64,000 nucleotides of DNA from Toxoplasma gondii ME49 (Eukaryota; Apicomplexa; Conoidasida; Eucoccidiorida; Sarcocystidae). The translations under genes were made by a program, and so were the position numbers. A model generated the notes under the pieces. It had not been told where the DNA came from and searched no databases. It worked only from the letters and a program-made list of their open reading frames with translations. Positions 49,268-60,612 of the stretch are shown here, one piece after another. Each line of letters begins with the position of its first letter. Position 1 is the first letter of the stretch. Location of the stretch: contig NC_031468.1 in the NCBI RefSeq assembly GCF_000006565.2, forward strand, positions 1-64,000, read 5' to 3'.

Positions 49268-50210
49268 ATGTCCGCCTTCGAGGAACTCGGCGTCTGCCCA
49301 GAAATCATCAAAGCTGTTGAGGAAGATGACTGGCTTCTGCCTACGCCCATCCAAGCGGAGTCTATCCCCTTAATTCTTGGAGTGAGCTTCATTCTCGGCT
49401 TTTCTCTCTTGTTTCTCTCCTTTTCCTTCTCAATCTTATCTTTCTCCCTTCTACTTTCCCCGTCCATTTCTTCTCTCTCTTGCTGTTCAACGGCGCCTCT
49501 CCTTGATTCGTCAGTTTCTCGTCGCTGCTTGTCTCTTCGCCTGTCTCCGCGCTGTCTTCTGCTCCGGTCCTCTCTGTGGTTTGCTTCTTTCTTTCATCCT
49601 CGTCTCTCTGTGCTTCTCTCTGAAAACGAATTATTTTATGCTTGTCCATTTTTGACTAATTATATTCTTCTTCAGTCTTCTCTCAAGAATACCGGCTCTC
49701 TCCCTCAACTCGCTTCCACCGCTGCATGCCTTCTCGCCTTCACGCGTTCTCCTCTTCTCTGCTGCTTCCTCTTTTCTCCTCGAGTCTCTTCTGCTGTCTT
49801 CCTTCCTTCTGTGCTCTGTGATTGTCGTAACTTCCTTCCTCTCTCTTCCCTGCTCGTCCTCTCTTCTCTTTTCTGCATCTTCCTCGTCCCTGTCTGCGTC
49901 TTTCTTCTGCAAAGGGAGGAGATGTCTGCGCAGCGGCAGAGACAGGCAGCGGCAAGACGGGCGCCTTCGGCCTCCCTGCGCTGCAGATCGTCCACGAGAG
50001 TCTCCGCGCGGCGGCGCAGGCGGCCGTAGTCTCGATGAAACCTAATCAAGGTAATGCACTCACATGTTTCCCCGTCGTTCATCGAACAGATCCAAACGAC
50101 GAAAAGACAAACTGTGTCGACGCAGTCGTGCCTGCGGTACGCTAAGCACGCATGCGCACATCCAAAATACACAGACACACATATACACCTACGTACATAC
50201 ATATATACGT

Positions 50211-50245
<35 letters not shown>

Positions 50246-53200
50246 CATATATACATATATATAAACGTAAATTTGTGTGTATATGTATATGTGCATGTAT
50301 CTGTGCATGCAATTTAGATATGTAAAAGTGTATGTCTGTGTGCGCAAGGAGATGTTTAATTTGAGAAGAGGTTTTTGCATGCCTGCTCGCCTGTTTCACG
50401 TGAACTCCGTATGCAGTGCTGTCTACTCGAGGTGATGTATTTAGTTGACTTTCTACAGGCAGGGGTGTGTTGTGTAGAGAGACGCATATCTCCGTCCTGT
50501 CGCCTCCTCAGCACAGCCGCATCTTCGGACGACTTGGCCTCCTTGCAAAGGACGCACCGAAGTTCCTTTTCTCTCCCTCCTAGTCATCGCAAGAATGTGT
50601 CTACACATGTCTAGAAATGCGAACGGAGAGAGAAGAGGATTTTTGCGAATACTGCTCTCGATCCGGTTGCGTTTCTCCTGCATCTGCGTCTCTCCCGTAT
50701 TTTGGTGTGAACCGTCGAGGCACCTGTTGTCTTCTGTGGAGAGAGGGATGCGGGATCCGTTGAAAGAACGGCTCGAGAATTTCTTGGAGACCGTTCCGTT
50801 TCCACTTCGCTGTTCCGACTTGTTCGTCTTGTCTCATTTCCAGCGTCGCGCGGATGTACGTTGGACGAGGCAGCGAGAGACTTGCAGATCTGCCTCGGCG
50901 ACGGCGAGAGATGCAGCTGCGCGGATTCGCGCGGCTGGCGAGGCGTCCGCGGCACCGCGCCTGTGCTGGCGGGCAAGTACATGGTACGCACAGCCAGCCG
51001 AGTCCGGCCAGACAAGAAGGGGAGACAGAGACAGGAGAGAAGAGAGGAGAAACGCTGAGGGGATCGAAAGAGGAAAGTTGAAAGAGACAAGAAGCGCCGA
51101 GGGAGGGAGGGCAAAGAAGACGAGAGGAAGCAAATCGGCGCAGAGGGTTTCGTGGGGAAAGGCGAGAAGAAGAGAGAACACACCCGATTTCTTGAGCTTT
51201 CACCTTTTCCACTTTTTACTTCAGTCGCGCCTCTCAACGCCTGTGCTTTAGCGCATCATCAGTTATCTCGACTTCTTCTCTTCATCCATTCCACCCTGTT
51301 TGGGTCTCATTCGTGAACGCCCTTTTCACATGTCAACTTTTTTTCACCTCTTCACTTTCTTTTCTTTTTGTCAACTCCCTTATCGATTTGTTTTTGTCAT
51401 TTCCCCCCATGGCCGCTGTGTTTCTGTTCATTTCCGGGTGTTGCGGATTCTCTGTTTTTCCTCGCGCCCCGCAGTACGAAGTCGAGATCCTCAGCCCCGG
51501 CCTAGTTCGCGTCGGGTGGGGAACGCGCCTAGGAAAACTTGAAATTGGCAAAGACGAAAACTCCTTCGGATACGGCGGCACAGGAAAGAAAAGCTGGAAT
51601 GGGTGAGCGCTTAAAAACATGCTTTTGTAGTTCTGAAAAAGTGCATGTCCTGTTCATCTCTAAGCCTCTTTTGTGTCTCCGGCTGAATGCAAAAAAGGGC
51701 AAGCCTTGCTTCGTCAGAACCTTTCTTCCTCTTTTCACCGGACCGATGTGTGCTTCGCGCGACTGTTGTTCTTCTTCCTCTCCGTGTTTCTTTCTTTTTA
51801 CCCCTCTGTTTCTTTCGTTTCTCTTCTTCTCTGCTTCCTCTCCGTGTATCCTCCTCCTCCTCCTCGCTTTGTCTCTCTTGTTCTCCTTCTCCCCTTGTTC
51901 TTTTCCTCTCGATTCTTACTTGTGCATCCCTTTTTCCGCCTTAGACGCTTCGAGGACTACGGCGTCCAGTTCGGGGCAGGCGACGTTGTGGGATGTCTCC
52001 TCGACCGGTCGAACCCAGACAGAGGAACTGTCTCCTTCGCAGTCAACGGGCGCTTGTTGGGCGAGGCCTTCGTCCTCCCTCCCGCCCTCCGCAACTCTGC
52101 GCTTCTCCCGGCCATCTGCGGCAAAGACTTCGACGTAGGTGGACCACGCATATCTTCGATTCTCACGTATTCACATAATCGCATGCTCCTACATCTATTC
52201 ATATATACACCATATAGGGCTTCAGACAAATACATAAATGCATTTGCATACACCCACACCGAATCAATGAATACATATATATATATATATATGTATATTG
52301 TAAGTACAAATGTTCACACGAATATAAATGTACATTTCTATGCGTGTGTATAGGTCCGTTATCTATAGATGTATATATGTAAATGTTTTTTATCATTGCG
52401 TGTGTGTGCATAGGCCAAGTATTCATACGTGCATGCATACATACGTACATCTACTACGATTGTATATGTCTGTTGTATAGGGGGGATGGCATGTGACAAA
52501 GCGGGCGTAGATTTGGTTTCGACCGACTGAGGTTTCCGTTTTTTCGACGGGTGTCTTTCTCCATCTTCGTTTCTCTCTGCTTTGTTCTTCGTCCCGCTTT
52601 TGAAAGCCTGGAGGCGAGTGCGTGTGTGCCACTGCGTCTGTTCGCATCTATTCTCCTTTGCCTTTTGTATTTCTCCGTTTTCGCTTTTTTTCCTTTCTCC
52701 CCCTTTTAGGCGCGCTGTCGGTTCGCGAGACTCGAGTTCCCCGTGGAGGGATTTGCTCCAGTCGCCAACTTGAAGGCATGCGACGACGCTCGCTGCCTGG
52801 CAGGAGAGACACCCGGCAAATCCAGTTCAGGAGTCCAGTGCCTGATTTTGGAGCCCACGCGGGACCTCGCTCTCCAAACATTCAACTGCTTAAAAAAAAT
52901 CGGTAAAAGACGTCTCACACACTGGGATAAAAGTATTCGTGTCTACTATGCGCGTCACTGTATATGTCTGTATACATGCATGCATATGCGTCTATATATT
53001 TATATGTATATAGTGCGTTTCTTTCTACGTAGAAGTGTATGCATTTCTCTGTGTATCCATCTATCTGCGCACAAGGTTACCTATGCGGATGCATATGTAT
53101 GCATTTGGTGTGTAGAGGTATCCGAATCTGCGTAGGATTCCATTCGCGACAGGTACTGGGGAGAGGAATCCGGAGAGCAACTGGTGCATGCATGCGTACG

Positions 53201-54459
53201 TGTGAAAATGCGTACAAGCGTGCCATTGCTTGCGCTCATCTGCACTTGCGGGAGCTTGATGTGTGTGTACGCTCGCAGCTTTTGAAATACACACATATCC
53301 ATATATATATATATATATGTAGATAGATAGATATAGATATACAGACGTACTTCCATATATATATATATATATATACATATATGTGCATATATATGTATAT
53401 GCGTATGCATTTGTGTATATATGTACAGATATATGTATGTATAAGTTATTACGTTTGTGAATATTCGTTAATGTGTGCATTTCGTTCTGTCACGCTTTCG
53501 CAGTCTGTGTGCCTTTGCTGCTGGCCTCAGGGAGGTACTTGGAGGCTCCGTCCATTCGCGTCGCTCTTTGCTGCGGCGGAGACGAGAGAGAACAGAGAGG
53601 AGAAATGGCAAAGGGTGTAGGCAGAGGACTTCTTTTTCCTTTTTCGGGGGGCTCGCCACTGTGCTTCAGTTCACTGAAAAAAATGACAGCTCGAGGGCGT
53701 CCTTCTCGCTTTCGGGTCTGCGCTCGCGTCTCCGTCCACTCAGTCTTTGTCGAAAGGAAGTGAAATGTCGAGAGAAGAACGTCTGGGAGGTCTCTTCCGA
53801 GGAAAGTCTGTAGACGCTCGAAAACGCTCCCACAGACTGTCTTGTGCGAGCAGTGAAGCGACGACAGAAGGACATCTCCCTTCTCAAGTGCAGCTGAGTC
53901 TTTCGTGCGTTTTGACGGACCCTACGAAGAGGAGCAAAGAGGGAAGAACTGAAAGGAAGGTTGTCTCCAAGTGGAGAAGAAAGAGGTGAACGAAAAGCCA
54001 CTGGATTTGTCTTTTTTTTTCAGCCACACATTGTCGTCGGGACTTTGCAGAAGGTCAGCTCTTGCATTCACCGAGGCGTCCTGTCTGTGAAGTCTTTGAA
54101 GCTTCTCATTCTCGACGAGGCAGACGAACTTGTCAAGTTCGACGCACTCAGCGAAATCCTCAAGTGAGGCCGTCTCCAATTTCCAAGTCTCCAGTTCCTC
54201 CCTTGGCCAGCCTGTTTGTCTCGTCGAGTTCCTCTTCACTCTTTCATTCTTGTTGATCAGGATACTTTTCTGGGGTGACCGAGAGTCTCGGAGGCGGTGA
54301 CACCCTTTCTTCTCTCCCTTCAGCTGCCTCCGGAGCTCCGCATTTTCTTCACTCCCCGCCGTGTCTCGTTGTCTCCCAATATGCCCTTCTTGTGCTTCAC
54401 ACGTCTATACACATGACCATATACATATACGTATATATATGTATATGTATATATATATG

Positions 54460-54490
<31 letters not shown>

Positions 54491-57457
54491 GCATGTGTGC
54501 ACAAGTACATATTTGCATATACATAACTTGATATATATATATATATATGTATGCATACGTATATACGTTTGTGTGTCTGCATCTGAATACTTCGATCAAT
54601 AAGGATGACCGCTTTGTGTCGAAACGGCCCCAGCGAGTCGATCCGAAGTGCGTATGCTTTTTTTTTTCTGTTCGCGTCCTGCACACGGTAAGAAGACGAG
54701 GGTCTGCTGTTTCTGCAGAATAAAGAGAGCAGCGAGTGTGGGGACTTCGCGCCGCATGCAAGTTTCTCTCTTCTCCGCCACGCTTCACACAGACGACGTA
54801 CGCCGCGCGGTCGAGGCTCTGACAGAAAGACCTACTTGGGTCGACTTGAAAGGAAAAGTGACAATCCCCGACACTGTCCATGCCCTCATCTGCCCCGTAT
54901 TTGCCCATGAGGTACGCGTCTCTACTGATTCTCGTCCTTTTCCTCTCTGCTGGCTTCTTCGCTCTTGCTTTTTCTCTCCTCCCGCGTTGGTTCTCCTCTT
55001 CTGTGCCCTCTTCCTCGCCTTCGTCGCGTCTCCTGTTGTCAACATTTCCTCAAATTTTCTTCGTTTTCCCTTGCACGTTTTCTGTCTGCCGGTGTTGTCC
55101 TGCTTTCCTCTCTCTCGCCTTCGTGGTTTTCGCCTTTCCATTTTCTCACCGTTCTTTTGTTCCATGGTCTCTCTCTCTCCGCTTCCGTCCGCTTTTTCTT
55201 AATTTCTCCGCAGGGGATGCCGTTCAAGTCTGCGAGTTTGGGCCGCGTGGAACCCAAAACGGACGGCATCCACGCCCCGTCGGCGACGCTACCTCGACAT
55301 AGTGAACAGTTTGCTTCCCAGAGAGTCAAAGAAATCAAACCGCATGTGAGTAGTTCAGCGAAAGCAACCTTTCGTCTTCTGTCTCCTCTTTGTAAAATGC
55401 CTCTTTCCTTCCTCCTACCTCTTCTGTCTCTCCCACTCCTTCTTCTTCTTCTCCTTCTTCTCTCTCTTCTTTCTCTTCTTCTCTCTCTTCTTCTCCTCTT
55501 TCTTCTTCGCCTCCGTTTGCTTCTCCTTTTGTCGCTTCTCCTTCGTCGCTTTTTCCTTCTGTGCGTCTTCTCCCGATTCATATTCTTGCGTGTGTTTCGA
55601 ACCAGAGAGAGGTCGAGCGGCTTTCGCGCGTCTTCTCGAATATGTTCAGCTCTTGGGCGCGGCGAGTGCCCTCTGTTCTTGAAAAGGCGAAGGAGCGAGG
55701 AGGAAGAGGGGGATCGCAGGAGACAAAGAGAGACGGAACGAGACACAATGAGAAAGCACGGGTCTTGCGGAGAGCGTCGACGCTCGAGGCGAGGACGCGA
55801 AGGACATCAGAGACAGGCGATGATTTTAGCAGGCAAAGCGTGGACTTCCCGGGGGCTGTTTAGGGTGTAGAGTTTTGCGTAGCCTGCGTCCAAAGTTGTT
55901 AATTTCAAGATTTATTTTCTGTCGCCGTTTCAGAAGACGGTGATGCCGCTTCCTGTCTGTTTTTTCTTTCTGACCAGCTCGTCGTCGCCTTGGCAGATGC
56001 ATTCAAGATGGAAACTTGCCTCGTGTTTTGCCGGACGAACTTGGACTGCGACAACCTCGAACTCTTCCTGACCAGCTGTGGAGGCGGTCGCAAGTTCGTC
56101 GGTGAGAAACGGACGCCGCAAACCCAAACGTGCACGAGTATTTAAGAGGGAGGAAGGAACGGTCAAAGGAGAGAGACACAGAGCAGGAAGTGGTGAAGAT
56201 CGAAGAAGACAAGTGGAGGAGCAAGAGGATTCAGGGGGGAGGCCGAGGAGGCGAAAGCGAGGAGTCACGGAGACGAAAAGGAAGAAGACAGACAGCTCCT
56301 TCCCCCTAACGGCTTCCGTGGGAAACTTGGAATTCGCATGTCTGACAGTTATTCCCCTCTTTACGGTTTAGACGTTCCTGGAAATCTTCATTCGCCGCCG
56401 GTGCGACTCCTCCTATCTGTTAGCTCGCTGCGTGCTCGTCAGGACAGACCTGAAGTGAGGGGAAGGAGAAAAGAAGCAGAGGGGAGAGAACAGGAGAACA
56501 GATGTGGAGGCCGAGCAGCGAGGTCGAGGAGAAGGAACAGGTTCTTCGCTCGATGTCCTGTAGGGGCAGAAAAGGCGAAGCGTGTGTCGCGAAGAAAACA
56601 GAAAGCTGAGCGACATTGAACGCACTAATGTCGAATGCATTTCACTTTGTTTTCGATTCAGGAAAGGCAGAGTCAGGCAAGGAGAACCCCTACTCCTGCG
56701 TCGTCTTGGCGGGAATGAGAAGTCAAGAGGAGAGAAATCGAAACCTCGCGGTAGGCAGAGGGGAAACGCGGTGGAAGGACCTGCATGCCCTTCCACAGTT
56801 TCAAAAGCAAAGCGAGAAGAGCAGACGCAGGCACACGTGGAAGACCGGGCGCGACAGAGACAGAGAAAGGGAGAAGACCACAGAGAGAGACAAGGTGAAG
56901 AGAAAGAGAAGAGAGAGGATGCATATATATATATATATAGAGAGAGAGAGAAAGAGACACACACACACAGAGAGAGAAAGTGAAGGAGAGGGGGGGAGAG
57001 AGGGAGACGCAGAGAGGTAGCAAGAAAGAAGAAGAAAGGGAGTCTAACGAGAAAGAGAAAGAGAGGTCCCGAGAGACGTAAACGGCGGGAGGGTGCCCGA
57101 TCACTCGCCACCAATCTTTGGGGTGTGTCTTCCAGAGTGCATTCTCGACTTCTTCTGTGTTTGTTTCTTTTTGCAGCATTTCAAAGCTGGAGATGTCCGC
57201 TTTCTCGTCTGCACGGACGTTGCAGCGCGCGGCATTGACATCCACGTAAGACTGAGTTCTGGAAAAAGGATATTTTCTCTTTTCGCTCCGCTCTTTCATC
57301 GTCTCAATTCCCCTGCAGAAGCCCCCCCCCCCCACATCGTGACCGCCCTCTCCAGGTCTTTTCCGCGCCTCCAAACGCTCCATATGCATGCTCACATGGG
57401 CATCGAGCTGTGTATCTGCCTTCGTACTTAACAGACATGCACATATCTATATCTGTT

Positions 57458-57489
<32 letters not shown>

Positions 57490-60400
57490 TATATCTATGT
57501 ATATATACCAATGTATATATACCAATGTATATATATCTATGTATATACATCTATGTATATATATCTATGTATATATACCATTGTATATATATCAATGTAT
57601 ATATATCTATATATATATTTATAGATGCGTGCATGTGTGCTTTCTATTTACCTGCGCGGTGGAATGAATGTCGGCGTAGCAGTGCAGTGCTTTGCAGGAA
57701 CATGGACGCGTACATTCATGAGAGAGAGCCGTCTCGTCAAACAAACGCATGTGTAGAAAGGCAAATGTCTTTGGATCTGATCGTTTGAGCTGGAGCGAAA
57801 CGCGTTTTCAGGAATTGCCGTTCTTGATCATGACGACTCTGCCAGACGACCCAGACCTTTTCTTTCACCGAGTGGGGCGCGTCGGACGCGCAGATCGAAT
57901 GGGTCTGGCGATTTGCCTGGCTGCGACCTCGCCGGAACAAATGTGGTAACAACGAAGCTCGAGCCTGGAAGGCGAGAATGAGGAGAAAGAGGAAAGGGAA
58001 GAGAAGGCGAGAACGAGAAGAAAGAGGGAAGGGGAGAGAAGGCGAGAACGAGGAGAAAGAGGAAAGGGAAGAGAAGGCGAGAACGAGGAGAAAGAGGGAA
58101 GGGGAGAGAAGGCGAGAACGAGGAGAAAGAGGAAAGGGGAAGAAGAAGGCTCACCAGGAACTGAAAAGAATGGAGAGAAGGATGGTTCTTGAGAGAAAAG
58201 AGCACACGACACAGAACGGTTAGGAGGCAGCGTTTGCGGCTTGGAAGAGACCAGGAAACGACCTCTCTTGCCTTTGTTTCCCTTTGGTTTTATTTAGGTT
58301 TCACCGATGTGCAAATCGCGGTCAAGGGTGCCGCAACACACGCCTGGTGAAGGAGGTGAGAGAGACGAAGATGCCGTCTGTAAAGAATTGCGAGAGGGAT
58401 GGAGTCGTCTTTTTTTTCTTTTTCCGTTCCGAAGAAGACACCGTTTGTCAGCTCCCCATTTGCCTTTGTTTCTAGGTTTTTCTCGTTCATTTCGTTCTCC
58501 TGTTTGGGCTTTTCCCCCATTTTTCTTATTCTCTTCTGTCCAGGGAGGCTGCACAATCTGGTACGACGAAACGGCGTGCCTGAAAGGTGAGTTCTGCTGC
58601 GCCTCTGAGTCATGCCACTTTGCTTTTCTTCCCTCAGCCCTCGCTTCGTCTTTTTTTTCTGTTTTTCTGTCTCCTTTCTCCCCTTCCTTCTTCTCATCTT
58701 TCGCTAGGGCGGGGGAGTGCATCTCTTCGCTTAGGAAAGACGCGAGCAGTGTCCTCGGTGATATCTGTCGCCTCCTCTCTGTTGATCCTGAGTGGAACTT
58801 TCGCACTGTTTCCTCATTGTTCTTCGTTTTTTCGCAGCCATCGAAGACCGCGTCGGCGGACCGCTTCCACGGATGGACGCTGGCAATTTCTCCTGTCCCG
58901 GTGAGGCGTCCTGTCTCTTCATTCGTTTCGTTTTTCGTCATCGTTTTTGTCTTTATTCCGTTTTTTCTCACGTCTTCCTCTCTCGCTCCGCGCGCTCTTC
59001 TCCCTGACTTTCTCGCTCTTTTTTTCCTGTGTCTTCTTTTTCTTATTCCCTTCGGTGTTCTCCTGCTCTCGACCTGCGCCTCCTGTCGCTCATCTTCGGC
59101 CGCGGTTATCTCGTCAGTCGCGTTGGCACCACTCGTTCTTCTCTTCGTTGGCGTAGCCGTGCCTCTCCTGACGGTGGCGCGCGTTCCGAGCTTTCTCTCT
59201 GCAGCGGTGTTCCTCTGCTGCGTTCGTGCAGGGATTGTGGACCCTCTGGGCGTCCTGGGAGACTCGGCAGGCGACAGTGAGCAACCAGAACTCTGGGAGG
59301 GGAGCGGCAAACCAAGGGGGGAGCGCCGCAGTGAAAACCGCGTAGGCTGTAGAGACAGCCGATGGGGAGAGGGCGCGAGAGACTCCAGCGGAGTCGAGAT
59401 CTAGAAAGAAAAAAGAGCAGACGGAACACTCTGGAAAGAAGAAAGCGTGCACTGGCGAAAGCGAGTAACCGCCCGTGAAGGTCACACAGGAAACGAAGCT
59501 CTCACACAAATAGAGTAAAAGGAGAGAGAGAGAGGCAGAAAAGGCAGAGCGCATCCTTTTGAAGGGCGAAACAAAGCGAAGACGAGAGTGACGGGAAGAA
59601 CGCGAGAGAGAAGAGACACCCTGCAGAGGCCCAGCCTCTTCGGGTGTCACCTGTCTCCCTTGTTCCGCCATTTCCATTTCCTTGTTCTTCTTCTGTGCTT
59701 CTTGTGCCTTCTCTCCCTCGTCCTTTTCGTGTATTCACTCGCAACAGAGTGGCGGCTCTGGTTTCTCCTTTCCTCTGCCCCAGATCGTCCCTGTCCGTTT
59801 TTCTCTCGTTCGCGAGTCTTTCTCCTTTCGTCTCTCTTCTTTGTCTCCTTCCTTCTCTCCTTCGGCCTATCTCCCGTTGTCTCCTTCCATCTTTCACTTC
59901 GCCTTCTTTTCTGCGTTTCTCTCTCGCCCTCTGCTGCGACCCCCAGCGAAGCTGAGTTTCAAGCGCTCTGCGTTCAGGTCCTTGATTTTTTTTATTTAAT
60001 TTTTCAATATTTCCCCAGACATTCGAAAAAGGCGGCCCGGCGCTTCGAGCGAGACGGGCGAAGGCGCGACGCGCCGCGACGCCGCAGGAGCGCCTGGTCC
60101 TGTGGTATACGGCAAAGCGCGAAATGATCAAAACCTTCTTTCGACAATGAAACATCTGCAGGTGAGCTTTCCTCACTTTTGCTATCCTTGTCCTTTCCTT
60201 CCGGCTCTCCATTCCGTTCTCCTTGCCGGTCTCGTTCACGTTCTTTTTTCTTGTATTTCTCTCTATCCTCCGTCTTGTGCCTCTCCGTTTCTTCTTCCTC
60301 TCTTCTGAAAGCTTTTCTTCTTTAGACGTTTCTTCTGACGATCTGCATACGGCGTTGCGGATCTGCATAGACGCGAAGAGTCGACTGGACGCCAGCGTGT

Positions 60401-60612
60401 GGGGTGTCTCCTTTATTCTTTCTTTTTAGATTCCTTCTCCCTTCCACTGCACTTCGGCTTTGTGTTCCCGTTCCTGTTCTCCCTTCTTTACTTTTATTTT
60501 CGTCCGCCTTTGCTTTCGCGCTCAGGAAATTTCGGGTGCGGTGAGCGAGCTGGAGATTTTGGAGAGAGAAATGCAGAAACAGTTTGTCACTCTCGCAGCT
60601 CGAGGCATCTGA
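49268..60612 (+). CDS. DDX1: ATP-dependent RNA helicase DDX1 (DEAD box with SPRY insert)
   Basis: Nineteen exons: 49268-49381, 49915-50050, 50844-50983, 51475-51602, 51945-52134, 52710-52902, 53531-53616, 54024-54163, 54719-54911, 55214-55345, 55978-56101, 56662-56750, 57177-57245, 57812-57945, 58298-58355, 58544-58586, 58838-58900, 60019-60161 and 60526-60612. All phases match; 753 residues. Start [19 protein letters not shown] with Q motif PTPIQAE; motif [10 protein letters not shown] (45-53); SPRY domain (about 84-235, [13 protein letters not shown]) inserted between motifs I and Ia, the DDX1 hallmark; Ia PTRDLALQ (285); II DEAD (360-363); III SAT (395-397); [21 protein letters not shown] (597-604); C-terminal [10 protein letters not shown] and GGCTIWYDE as in the family. 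Motif Ib is altered (TLQKV at 336-340 instead of TPGRL). DDX1 works with the tRNA ligase RTCB and in RNA processing. Confidence 0.93.
50197..50275. repeat. (TA)n-rich microsatellite, DDX1 intron 2
   Basis: TA/TACA/TATG repeats of about 80 bp within intron 2 (50051-50843). Confidence 0.85.
52190..52460. repeat. AT-rich simple repeats, DDX1 intron 5
   Basis: Interrupted TATA/CATA/TGTA repeats with a pure (TA)8-like core near 52276-52291, within intron 5. Confidence 0.8.
53285..53470. repeat. (TA)n and GATA-type repeats, DDX1 intron 6
   Basis: Two (TA)n cores (about 53302-53318 and 53356-53380) separated by AGATAGATAGATA, within intron 6. Confidence 0.85.
54414..54570. repeat. (TA)n microsatellite, DDX1 intron 8
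   Basis: About 150 bp of TATA/TATG repeats inside intron 8 (54164-54718), including two uninterrupted TA runs. Confidence 0.85.
55395..55562. repeat. CTT/CTC pyrimidine tract, DDX1 intron 10
   Basis: Nearly pure pyrimidine strand of about 170 bp, mostly CTTCTT, CTCTTC and CTCCTT units. It creates long spurious open frames on both strands. Confidence 0.85.
56922..57020. repeat. (TA)n, (GA)n and (CA)n compound repeat, DDX1 intron 12
   Basis: (TA)8, then GAGAGAGA, then CACACACACA, then GAGAG and GGGGAGAG units, within intron 12 (56751-57176). Confidence 0.85.
57460..57628. repeat. TATC/(TA)n/TATATACCAATG repeats, DDX1 intron 13
   Basis: CTATCTATCTAT followed by (TA)n, then a 14-16 bp higher-order unit (GTATATATACCAAT or GTATATATATCTAT) repeated about seven times, within intron 13 (57246-57811). 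Confidence 0.85.
57967..58145. repeat. 35-bp purine minisatellite, DDX1 intron 14
   Basis: About five head-to-tail copies of a 35-bp purine-rich unit. Each contains AGAGAAGGCGAGAACGAGGA followed by GAAAGAGG and a GA/GG-variable tail. Copies alternate between GAAAGAGGAAAGGG and GAAAGAGGGAAGGG endings. The array lies in the intron between 57945 and 58298. Confidence 0.9.

Noticed and set aside
55039..55870. Arg/Lys-rich minus frame (55746-55039) and its plus counterpart
   Set aside because: They cover the CTT/CTC tract of DDX1 intron 10; the composition is an artefact of the repeat.
59946..59978. Possible extra DDX1 exon between 58900 and 60019
   Set aside because: A short AG-bounded piece exists, but direct joining of 58900 to 60019 already matches phase and family length. 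Adding the piece requires a weak GTCC donor.
58294..60368. Open frames of 288-365 codons across the 3' part of DDX1 (58307-59404 plus, 59310-58294 minus, 60368-59502 minus)
   Set aside because: They run through pyrimidine-rich introns and are low-complexity (Ser/Phe/Leu or Arg/Lys/Glu). The conserved DDX1 exons interrupt them in another frame.
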